Origin: Apiotrichum sp. Y4204
Lineage: Eukaryota; Basidiomycota; Tremellomycetes; Trichosporonales; Trichosporonaceae
Length of the DNA stretch: 64,000 nucleotides
Direction of reading: 5' to 3'
Assembly: GCA_025531455.1 (NCBI GenBank)
Contig: JAMYHL010000049.1
Location: 62,001-126,000, forward strand
A program made the translations under genes and the position numbers. Below are positions 13,305 to 23,600 of this stretch, in pieces (within the stretch, counting starts at the first letter, position 1; each line of letters begins with the position of its first letter). The notes below the pieces were generated by a model. The model made no database searches. It was not told the DNA's origin and saw only the letters and a list, made by a program, of their open reading frames with translations.

Positions 13305-13846
13305 GTTGAATACCTGTTTGGGGACGACGAAGTGGTGATAGGATGATCATGAGACCTTCTGTCCTCCTGTTGACGATGCTGGCATGAGGACCCATGTGGT
13401 GACATTATTCGAATCTCGGGCACCCCCCACACCTCAAGTACTACCCCCGAGAGATTGCCACCCGGAGTTGGCTAGAATCTCCGCAGCTGTGTTGTGCCAC
13501 AAGAAATAATTCCGTAACCCCTCCACTGTAGAGCGCGGAGGACGCGCGTCTGCCAGGGCGTCGCCAGCGTCAGAGCCAGGCCACCATGACGCCAACCGTC
13601 ATCAACCAAAGACGCCAGACACTTGTTGCTCGCTGTAGTGTCAACCGTCGAGCTCATTTGGAGTAGCAACAACCTCAACAACAACAACGACAAAGTCGAA
13701 GGTAGCACCAACAGCGTCGCTTTCTTTCTTCTCGTCTGTGCGATTCATACTATCGGTCTGCTGGCGGAAACGGATACGGTTCAGCAGCCCATTGCAGTCA
13801 TCTACGAGCGGCCTTGCAACTAGACATCACTACAGCTTAGAACACC
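13305..13846. promoter_or_regulatory. divergent promoter region, membrane protein / proteasome alpha-4
   Basis: 542 bp between two divergent starts. No canonical proteasome-associated control element was recognised by eye, and no gene is supported here. Confidence 0.5.
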
Positions 13847-15070
13847 ATGTCGAGGTCCTACGACCGCGGTAAGTTCAAGGACAAGTGGATAGAGTCGACA
13901 GCTCTATTGCTGTTCTCTAACGCACTACTGATGGCTGTGTTCACTGCTGACAACAGCCCTTACGGTCTTCTCCCCTGATGGACATGTGAGCTGGGCGCCG
14001 CTTCCCTACTAACATATCAGCTCTTTCAGGTCGAGTACGCTCTCGAGGCCGTGAAGCGCGGTACTGCCGCCGTGGGTGTGCGCGGAAAGTCGTGTGTCGT
14101 CCTTGGTGTGGAGAAGAAGTCGACGCTGCAGCTCCAGGACCCCCGTACTGTTCGCAAGGTCGCCATGCTTGATGACCACGTCTGTGTCGCGTTTGCGGGA
14201 CTCACTGCGGACGGTCGTATCCTCATTGACAAGGCCCGTGTCGAATGCCAGTCTCATCGTCTCACGGTGGAGGACCCTGTCACCATCGAGTACATCACCA
14301 AGCACGTTGCGGGTATCCAGCAGAAGTACACCCAGTCTGGTGGTGTTCGCCCCTTCGGCATCTCGACACTGATTGTTGGATTTGACCCCAACGACACCAT
14401 TCCTCGCCTGTTCATGACCGAGCCCAGTGGCATCTATTCTGCTTGGAAAGTGAGTCGTCTTTGTGTCATGTCTGCGCACCTTCGTGACTGCGATGAGCTT
14501 CGTGCGGTCTTCGACGCTGCTGTGGCAATGGCGGGCTGGTGGCCAGACCGGCTACCTAAAGCGCTGTCGACGCAGCTAACAACACGAACCTTACAATGTA
14601 AATTGTGAACTAACTCCAGGCTTGTGCCATCGGTCGCGCGTCAAAGACGGTTCGCGAATTCCTGGAGAAGAACTACACTGAGGATCTTGACCGCGACGCC
14701 TCCATCAAGCTCGCTGTCAAGTCGCTCCTGGAGGTCGTCCAGACCGGCGCGAAGAATATTGAGATTTCGGTCATGGAGAGCTTCGGTGTTGTGCGGGTGA
14801 GTGCACTTGGCAGCCTTGCCGCTTGACCTGTTTGAGCGAAGCTGACAACAGTCCTTGGAGCAGTCGGAGATTGAGGCTATTGTCGCCGGTATCGAGTCGG
14901 AGAAGGAGGCTGAAGCGGAGCGCAAACGTGCACGACTGGCTGCCACTCAGGCTGGCCAGGCTGCCATGTTTGCCAGCACTCTTTCCGGTGCGGCTACAGG
15001 CACCAGCACTCCCGGCGGCCCCGGCGCCCCAGGAGCCACCGTGCCTGGTGAGGAGAGCGGCGTGCAGTAG
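13847..15070 (+). CDS. PRE6: 20S proteasome subunit alpha-4
   Basis: Five exons: 13847-13868, 13957-13985, 14021-14449, 14620-14796, 14852-15070; 291 residues. The N-terminus carries the alpha-subunit signature ([20 protein letters not shown]), which closes the gate of the 20S core. It is followed by [17 protein letters not shown], the [13 protein letters not shown] segment and [13 protein letters not shown], all typical of alpha-4 (yeast Pre6, human PSMA7). Alpha subunits are non-catalytic and form the outer rings. The third exon begins with LFQ after a CTACTAAC branch point, so skipping it would destroy the signature. The C-terminal tail after about residue 250 is longer than usual and rich in Ala, Gly, Thr and Pro. 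Confidence 0.93.
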
Positions 15071-15670
15071 ACTATGTGGTAGAGTAGATGTATGTATCGC
15101 ACAAGTTACGTCCGAGGCCGTTGGAGCGGCCGGGTATGCCGAGACCGAAGGCGACAGTGATGGCGTTGGCCGTTGCGCTTGTCCCCAAACGACTGATGAG
15201 AAAACCTCCGGCCATGAGTCGAGGGGCGAGGGACAAGGGACGAGGGACGAGGTATCTGAAGAGCGACTCATTCTCCATTGCGTCAGCCGCGTCAGTCAGG
15301 GAAGCTCCAACAGCAGCATACCTTGTCCTCACTGTCATTGACCTAGCCGGCACCGACGCCGTCCACCTCTTGGCCATGGCATGGGTGCCTAGCCGCGGCA
15401 CGCCGTCTCGAGGTATGTCCGTAGTGGGTTTCGGAGGTATCCACTGACGTCAGGAGAGCTCGGCGTCGGCATTCGAAAGGCGACGTCGACGTCTGGGGGA
15501 ATGCTGACCGTCTGTCGCGAGAACGGGAATACAGGAATTTCCTGGTCCTGTCGGCGACGGAGATGCCTTATAGATATAGAAGGGTGCGACAAAGATTCAT
15601 CTCTCCAGTCTCTACAGAATACCCTAGCGCACACTCTTACCGCTACAGCACGTATTCATATCCAGCCACC
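15071..15670. other. 600 bp intergenic region
   Basis: Contains the 3' flank of the proteasome gene and the promoter of the MARVEL-type gene. Apart from the TATA-like element listed separately, nothing is recognised. Confidence 0.5.
15569..15577 (+). promoter_or_regulatory. TATA-like element
   Basis: A TATAGATAT sequence about 94 bp before the ATG of the MARVEL-type gene. The spacing is similar to that of the TATATAAA element before the gene at 34018, which supports a real core promoter element. Confidence 0.4.
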
Positions 15671-16398
15671 ATGATCCGACGCGTCATAGTCACTCGCGAG
15701 GTGAGACTGTGCGGGGGCGATAAGCTAATGGCAGAGCCGCTCAACGACGTTGTGGCTCATCTGCACGACGTCCGTGCTGCTAATGTTCGCGGCCGTCGAG
15801 GGTTGTATCACGTCCTGGATCGGTGAGTGTAATCTATGCCACTCATGAGATGAGACAGATGCTAATCAGCCAGTGTCCCAGTATAACAAGAACGACAATG
15901 CTCCCAGCAGCTCCCTCGTCGCTCGTCTCCGCTACCTCATGTAAGTGCAGACGATGCCGTGACCGGATATCAGAGTAGCTAACTCGTCAGCTTCTGCTCG
16001 TGGTGGACGGTCTTCATGAACTTCCTGTACATTTTTGCCTTTTTCGTCGATTTTATGGGCGTCTTTGGCAGCATTGCCTCCAACGTCCTCTACGTCTTCA
16101 TAACGTGAGTTACCGTCAGAACACCGGAAACGGAAAGTCTTCTGATTGCCGCAGTTGGGTATTCTGGCTTGCTGGTGCCGCAGCCTGGACCAATGTGCTT
16201 GGTGGCGGTATCCGCTGCGGACACCGCTACTTCGTCTACTGCCACCAGCTCGTAGCTGCCGAGGCGTTTGCGTGGATCCTATGGATCCTGTACTGCTTCC
16301 AGCTTGTGCTGGTTCTCGTCATCGCCATCATGGGCCTCTGCCGCGGCGACGAACTCGAGACTGATATGCGCGAAGTGGAGACTGGGGACCCTTATTAA
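15671..16398 (+). CDS. MARVEL-type four-helix membrane protein
   Basis: Five exons: 15671-15700, 15735-15822, 15874-15940, 15991-16104, 16155-16398; 180 residues. Removing the first 34-nt intron is essential: it shifts the frame into a strongly hydrophobic helix (LWLICTTSVLLMFAAVEG). Three more helices follow (WTVFMNFLYIFAFFVDFMGV; ITWVFWLAGAAAWTNVL; AFAWILWILYCFQLVLVLVI), with a short acidic cytosolic tail ending ETGDPY. Four helices, short termini and the YCHQLVAAEAFAW segment before helix 4 fit the fungal MARVEL-domain proteins of plasma membrane or vesicles (Nce102-like layout). The exact function is unknown. The first coding exon is only 30 nt. Confidence 0.75.
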
Positions 16399-16656
16399 GC
16401 AGGTTCTGTAGCTCCACGCTTGTGCTAGCCACGGCGGACCCCGACTGAATCCCGCTATGTCCATACCCGTCCAGCCTGATACTGCTACTGCAGCACATAC
16501 ACGTACTGCACACGTCTCACCCCACGCAATCAACTGGGCGGAAGGCGATCCGGTCACCATCTAGAGTTCCGATATCAGTACTCCTTATTATCAGTACTCC
16601 TTATTTCCTAGAATCACAATAATCAGTAATGCAGAATGTATCCCCAAGTATCCCTA

Positions 16657-17854
16657 CTACGCTTTTGGTGGCCAGCCCGACATCCTTGGGAGAGCCTGGA
16701 ATGGTCTCCGCAGTCCGCGCTTCTCCGTGACGGCAGCGGGCATGCAGTACAATGGATCGACATCCTGCAGCCCGGTGTATCCAAGAAGAGACAGGCCCGC
16801 GATTCCAAACACGGTATGGAACACGTCGACCCAGTCTCCGGGGCGGTCGGCGATGCCCCCGTGCGGCGTGCCGTCGTCGCCCATGTCGAAATCTTGCGCA
16901 CCGAGAATAAACGTAATAAGTTTGTCGCGGTTGATCCAATGCAGCTTGCCAATGATGCTCAAGGCCGCGAGATTCCACCAAGAGTAACAAACGTCCTCAA
17001 GCTTTTCCGGCCGGCCATTCAGTCCACCATTGGGAAGTTGCCGTTCGGATAGCCACCACCCAAGCAGGTCATGATCGACGCGCTCGAGCTCCCCAAGAAT
17101 CGCCAGTGCTGCGACACACACCCAGACTGTTATCAGTAGCTTGTAGTTGCAATCGTACCTACCTTGCGCGCCGTGGCTTTCCGCACCAGGTTCGCTCCCA
17201 AACGCGCCGTCGAAATTCATAGAGCCCACTATGTTGCCAATGACGAGCTCACGGCCTTGGCCCCCATGAATTGTTTCTAGCGCGTCTAGGCGGCCAAGGA
17301 GAGATAGCGCCGACACGAGAATATAGGAGAAACGCGTGTCGCGCTCGTTGAATTCATCACCTGAGACACGACCATCAGGAGACACGCGTGCAAGGAAGAC
17401 TAATGAGTTAATAACAAGCCTGGTATCTCCATATCGTTGTCCATGCAGCTCACACTTCACGAGGCTTTCAATATCAGCGCGGTCCAAAGCGTCCTGCACT
17501 ATCAGGATCTGGATGGCCGACAGTGTTGCATGGATATGTGCGTCATGGCCGGGATGCGCGCCAAAAGCTCCTGTACTATCAGCCTGGAACAATCCAAACC
17601 ACTCACCACCCTGCTCATCCCAGCAGCTCATCACGTAGTCCACCATCTGGTCGCGCGGAAGAGCATCTTGGTGGTTCAAGATACATAGTGCCGTAAGACC
17701 CCAGTAGACGCCATTAAGGCGGAGATGTTCTGTGAGGTGGTATGCAAGATCCTTCTTCTGAAAGTTAGCGAAATTCGGTCTGGTGCTATCCACGCACCTC
17801 ATCAAGCTTCTGAATGTACTTGACGTGTAAAGCAATGTCGAGTGGACGGGTCAT
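16657..17854 (-). CDS. BET2: Rab geranylgeranyltransferase beta subunit
   Basis: Three exons: 17854-17798, 17757-17163, 17108-16657; 367 residues. The 54-nt second intron is easy to miss because its sequence is nearly open, but removing it restores a normal helix repeat. The protein is an alpha/alpha-barrel prenyltransferase beta subunit with the GG repeats ([16 protein letters not shown]) and visible zinc ligands: Asp and Cys in [11 protein letters not shown] and His in [17 protein letters not shown] near the N-terminus and DPLYCMP near the C-terminus are typical of Bet2/RabGGTB rather than farnesyltransferase. With alpha subunit Bet4 and escort protein Mrs6 it attaches geranylgeranyl groups to the C-terminal cysteines of Rab GTPases. 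The gene is convergent with the MARVEL-type gene, with 258 bp between stops. Confidence 0.92.
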
Positions 17855-18071
17855 GGCGCAGAATGGGTAAATGGATAGATCTAGCAGCGAAGATGTTGAC
17901 GTTTGACAGTTTATCGTCATCGATCCTCTGGCCTCTGGAAATCGACATCCGTGATCCACCCTCCACATCAACGACACCACGCGCCGCGCGCGCGGTCGTT
18001 CGAGCCCTGGATCAGTTCAAGGACAAAAAGTCCTCAGGAACTGATGCTTATACACCTCCTGTGACCGCTTC

Positions 18072-18142
18072 TGCCCCCTCTCAGAATCGAACTGAGGGCT
18101 GAGGATTATGAGACCTTCGTTTTACCATTAAACTAAGGGGGC
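18072..18142 (-). tRNA. tRNA with CAU anticodon (probably elongator Met)
   Basis: A 71-nt cloverleaf on the minus strand. Acceptor stem GCCCCCT pairs with AGGGGGC plus discriminator A. The D arm has GTTT/AAAC with an AATGGTA loop, the anticodon loop is CTCATAA (anticodon CAT), and the T arm is CTCAG/CTGAG around TTCGATT. Internal A and B boxes (TAGTTTAATGG and GTTCGATTC) are present. The anticodon stem has a U-U pair next to the loop, as in yeast elongator tRNA-Met, and an A-C mismatch at its base. There is no intron. The CAU anticodon is compatible with Met; an initiator would normally show other features. Confidence 0.85.
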
Positions 18143-18347
18143 AGGGTACGAGCAACTCCTGGGGGCCCCGGCCGCGATTCCTGTGTAGAATGGAGAAGAA
18201 TCGCATAATTTCTTCTGTATCACCGACAAGTCCATCGCTTCGTCAGTATCGCAAGTGGCATGAGATGTGCACACAGGCTGGGCAGCTCCAGGTTACATTG
18301 TATGAGTCCTGCTATGGTCGGTGACTACAATCTCGATCCCCATTACC

Positions 18348-19637
18348 CTAACCCCAGTTCCGCACCCAGCCGCAATCCATGCAGCTCCAGTACTCCCTTG
18401 CTCTGGGCCCGGATCCGCAAAAATCGCAAAACCAGACGGCCGCGGATGGAGGAAGGGCTGGGCGTTGTGAGGTACAGGCATCGCAAGTTGGAGAGGCGAT
18501 GGGGTTGAGAAGGGTGCACGTCGGGCATGACCATTGTGGCGGCACCCCAGACATGACCGCAGACTTGCTCTTGACAGCAGGGGGTGCAGACTTCCGGGCT
18601 CGAGGTGGAGAGTCGTCCGTTAGGTCGATGACCTCAGGTGGAGTAGCGGCCCGCTTTTTCCCAGAGCTCGGTGCTGGTGAGCCATCCAGGGCATCCGGAC
18701 GAGATGGAGGTGTGGCGGAAGAGGAAGCCTTGATTTCCACGCCTTCGCTATGACCCGGCGTGACTGGCATGTCCTCGGCATTGATCCCCACGCTTTCCTC
18801 CTGGGCTCGTTTGACTTCCTCCTCGACCTCAGCCGTGTTGACCGTATTGCATGTCTTGTCGTCCTTGATACGACGCTCCGCGGCCTGTTGGAGGTCAGAA
18901 CATGCAACAGACGTGCTGCCTACCTCGGCGACAATCTCTCGCATAGTCTTTCCTGTATGACGTGCGCTTCCTCCTAGCACTCCTCCACGGCCCATGGCTT
19001 TCTGAGTCGCGAGCCGCTTCTCTGCCGCAGCCAGACCCTTCCGGCGTCCTTCGTATTCATTGACCCGTACGCCATGCAGACGATGGCCTGCTGAGTGGAA
19101 ACCTTCGCCCTCGTATCCCTTACGCTTGAGGTCGTAAAACTCCTCCTCCAACTGGGCGAGGAGCTTGTAGAAGGATGCGTCATGGGGTCCGTGGACGATA
19201 TGGGTGAGCTGACGTCAGTATGGTGAGGATAGAACTAGTCGACGCGGGCGCACCTCGTGAAGCATAACCAAGACGAGTTGATCAAACTCGTAAAACGTTG
19301 AAGGGTCTCCGGGTGGTCGAAGCCTGAGGTTGATGCGTTGCCCTCTGTTCATATTGTTTCCAAGCAGAGCGGGGTTATTGGGAAGAAACTAAGGTCAGCA
19401 ATAATGAGCGATCGTGTGCCACTGATGACGGCAAGCCTCACTTCTGCTAGAGTCCCGACTTTCCACCCATGTTTGACCATGATGGGCTTGACTTGGCTCG
19501 CAATTTTCTCTAGGAGCGGTCTTTGTGTTAGGCTGCCGTCTGCCCCCCACTCTTTGCCATTCGTAATGTGTGACGTACCTCGCCTCCTGTGAGCGGGGAC
19601 GGTTTGGGAGGTGCTCAAAACGGCCGATGAGTGACAT
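18348..19637 (-). CDS. WSS1: WLM-domain DNA-dependent metalloprotease, Wss1 family
   Basis: Four exons: 19637-19579, 19520-19442, 19388-19254, 19208-18348; 377 residues. The N-terminal WLM domain contains KPIMVKHGWKVGTLAEF, an NRGQRINLRLRP strand and the zinc site HELTHIVHGPHD, in which His90, His94 and His100 bind zinc and Glu91 is catalytic. An intron falls exactly between HE and LTH. The C-terminal half is disordered and carries a SUMO-interacting motif, VIDLTDD (about residues 283-289). Two zinc fingers follow: a RanBP2/NZF type (WSCPTCTLLN...CDAC) and a second CxxC...CxxC knuckle ending at WVRNWG. Wss1/Spartan-type proteases cleave DNA-protein crosslinks, and Wss1 is recruited by SUMO and Cdc48. 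The second intron acceptor (AAAG) was chosen to keep frame. Confidence 0.9.
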
Positions 19638-20648
19638 GTTTTCAAGGATGGATAGTGAGCAAGTAGATTAGTTAGAATCGAACCTTTTGGATTCATTCTT
19701 TGATGGCCGGTTGGCGAGAAGATAGTCTCTGCGACCGGATTGAAACGCTTTGTCATCGTCAATGTACAATCATCAACGACGATGAAGCGCGTGCAATCCG
19801 GTGTGTGTGGCCATCGGCCAGTGGCCATCTGCCATTCTGCCAGTGGCAACAGGTTTGAGATTTGAGAATGGCACCGTAAACCTCAAGAGTCAGTGGAGCC
19901 CCGTATTGGTTTAGGTCACGTGACAAACAACGTCACCCGCAAAGGGAATTCAAGGGGAGGGCCCAGAGGGAATAGTTGCTTGGACTGCTTTGGATGTTAC
20001 CAGCGTCGACGTCGTCGCCGATGCAGTGACCGTGCTCATTGTGCCGTCGCTCCATATCCAACACGCCCCACCGTCTCCGCGCCTCGCCCATTGCGTTTCC
20101 CCTTCCTACTTCTGCTTTCAATTTTGGGTGTCTTGCTTTGACTTCTGGGGGACGGGCTTGCTACTTTGACACATACAAGACTTACATCTGTGATCTACGG
20201 ATACACAAGACCAACCATCTTTCGCCTCCCGCAAAATCCCATGCTTCGCTCTCTTGCAATGACACTCTCTTGGTAGAACTATCTCAAGGCCCCAAGACAG
20301 GTCAGTTATTGGTGTCCCGCGCAGCATTGTCTGGCCTGCTTGGTCGCGATACATCTTCAGCCACTCCGCTCAATGTTGCCCGGTCACAGTAACGAGTATC
20401 GCGTATCGCAGGCCGTGACACTTGTTTCCGCGAGATTGATCCTTTACCAGGTGTGATCTCTAAACTGACACACCCGCAGGACGCCCAGCTCCCAGGGTAA
20501 CCCGGATTTGTCTCTACCACCGTCTTTCCGTTTTCGCATTATCCAGCTGTCCGCCGCAGCTACCTCTTTGTTGTTTCCACATCACCATTGCATCGCGATC
20601 ACAATAGGCAGTGGCCAACAATCGCCTCCGTAACGACCACGTCCTACA
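19638..20648. promoter_or_regulatory. 1.0 kb divergent promoter region WSS1 / FMP27
   Basis: Separates two divergent starts. The right half is CT-rich on the plus strand, as is common before strongly used fungal starts. Open frames here are short and have no recognisable motif. Confidence 0.45.
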
Positions 20649-23600
20649 ATGTCCTGGATCAAGGCCGCCGTGGGACTGCTCCTATTCTTTGGTGCCCTTT
20701 TTTACATTGTCATTCCCAGCGCCGCTTCAGTCTTCACTCGCTTTCGGCTCCATGCAACATTCATCTCGCCACTGTCTGTCCGCGGTCTCGAATGGCGATC
20801 TAAAGATCATGCCTTACATTCTTTTCCCACTTTGCGGATTGAACGAATATTCTTGTCCTGGGGAGGTTGTGCACCTAACAGCCGCTTCACAATAAACGTT
20901 GAGGGCGTGACGTTTCGCATACGCAGTAAACATGGCGATGCCGGAGAGGGAGAAACATCTCGGAAAAAGGCAAGTAACTACCTGTTAAAGCGAATCCAAA
21001 CATGCTGACGGTCAGCGCAAAGGTCTTCCTCCAGCGGTCCAGCAGGTGATCAACCGCATCGTTCACCCCATCGCCGGATATTGGTCGCTGTTCATTCGTC
21101 TCTTTTCCGTGCGCATCGCTGATGTCCGCATCATTCTCGAGGATCTAGGCAGAGCAGAGGCGACCATTAAGGAGATTAATCTCCGACTAGGTCCCGAGCC
21201 GACCCATCCGCCAGAACCCCAAGTTTTTACTCGCGATGAGAAGCCCCTCTCTACCTCCCCTCGCTCCGCATCCCCCGACGTGCATGCTCAGCCACCTCCA
21301 TCGTTGGGCCGGCGTAGCAGCAGCAGACTGGAAAATGTCCACCGTCGTGCCTCGTCTATCCACTCAACAGTACATTCGGCTGTATTCAAAACTGCTTCTC
21401 ATCTGTGGTCTCACGCTACTGGCACAGTGGTTGACCGCGTGACCTTTTCCATCGCGGTCCACAATGCTGCGCTCGTGCTACCCATCCCTAGCTCGGTGTC
21501 CCCCGAGTCATCTAGCAAGCCATCCTTGAGTCGACGAGCCTCGAGCGGATCATTTGTGACCTCAAAGCTTCCCTCACTCGGTCCACTAAACTCATTACTC
21601 AAGCTCCGTCCTTCAACGTCAGATCTGCGTTCAGACCGCCGCTATGAGCGTCTCGTTGTCGTTGATGGCAGGTCTTCAGTCGATTTTTGTATTGGCTTTG
21701 GCCCAAACCGACCGATCCTTTCCCCAGACAACCTCCGCGCGGTCGTGGATATCGGCACGGTTCACGCCAGTGTAGAAGGATTCGAAAAACTGAAGAGCCT
21801 GGCAAAGTTGCGTCGCTCCGAACAAAAGAAAACGGACAAGGCGGCGATGACGGAATGCGATGGTTTACCCAAGACTCCGTGGTCTCATGCAGGCACCCCC
21901 CGGGTATGTGACTGCTCAGTGACTGATCTGACACCAGATTCTACTCCGTGCCTTTGAATTTGCGACAGTGTCTGTTGCAAAAGTCCATGTCTCCCATCTC
22001 CTTCCGGAGGTGTCTCCAGCAATGTCCTCGTCCCGCACTGACGTGTCCGAGGAAACAGCATCAGAATCAAATTTCACCCTTTCCGTCGACTTCACCGATG
22101 TTGCCCTTCAGCTCTCTGGCTGCAATTCGGCCAACAACGTTCAGCTGGCTAAACTGTTCGGATCCAACACACACCCCAGCAGTCTGATTCATGGTATCAC
22201 GGCCAACCTGCAGTGGCACTCCATTGAGCTGCAGTGCATTGCTCCTGGGGAAGGCACCAAGGACAGAAGTCAGCTTCTGGCCATCCGTCAAGCCGAACTG
22301 GACGTCATCACCACGTGGAGACCCGAAGGCTGGGAGCGTCAGGACCTCTTGTTTGCTGACGATGTCAATCTTGCCGTGTTGCATGCCCGCGGAAACATTG
22401 CGTCTGTTGATGTTGCTGGCGACCTACAGCTTTGCAATGAGCTTCGGCAGTCGTGGAACTGTGAACATCCTTCACGTCCATCGCGGCAGCACGAGCCGCG
22501 ATCACGTTTCCCGCTTCCCCCACGCGTTCGCTTGCTATTGGATGTTGGTCCCATGTCGGTAGTGCTGGCGGACCGCGCATCAAAGGATGCAGCGACCCTA
22601 AATCTCGCGACAGACGGCATCACGGTGGGGGCCAACTCACGCTACTTTGACGTTAGTCCCCCTGTCCGGCAAGACGTGTTTACTGGCGCTGTGGGAATCA
22701 CCATCGACCCTCCTTCCGCATTGCCGTCTGCTTCCACGCCTGAACACACAGTGGGCCTTCGATTTGACACATACACATCTGTGGAACCCGTTTCGCTACA
22801 AATGTCAATCGGCGTTCGAAATGAAAAGACCTATCGAATTGCCATGATTGGACGACTCGAGGGCAAGGGTTCTGGGGATATCTACGGCAATTCATCGGTG
22901 CATGATGACGACATAGAACGATATCATCTCGACAGAGAATCATTCAACGCCGACGTTGCGGTAACGTGCGAGACTGGAGTGCGAATTGAGATGTGGAGTA
23001 TGGATGTGCTTGATGCTCTCCTTCAGCTTGCCAAGATGAAGGAGCCAAGCCCACCCAAGCCCCATGTTGATCTGCTAGATCGCTTGCCATCTGGTCTCAC
23101 TTTCCGCTTAGCGCTTGGAACCCTCAGCGTGTTTATCGCTCACAGGGACCCCAACCCTCATTGCGACCTTCGGCTCATCCACGGACTATGGCTTCAATCA
23201 AACATCATCGTTAACTATGCCTGCTACAAGCATGCAGCGAACATGCAGCGCTGTCGACACCTGCTTCACAAGGACAAGCGAATACCCTTTGGTCTTTACG
23301 AGGACCTGACATCCAAAGCCTTCGAGTATGCTTACCATCTTGAGGAGCGCGGCGGAGTCGCTGCCCTCTTTTCTGTCATCATCACCGACACGTCCATACG
23401 CCCTATCTTCAACGGACCCCGTTTCATTAGCCAGGGTGGCACGGATGCCACCATGCCGCCTGAGGACCGAACAATTCCCCCTCGTCCTGATGTGGATCAG
23501 GAGTACGCAGCGTGGGGATGGAGTGGAAGCAGGCGCCGCGAGCCACCTAAGAACCGCCCTACGGGTGAGCAAGTCCCGGGCGCCCGCTCCTTCATTCGCA

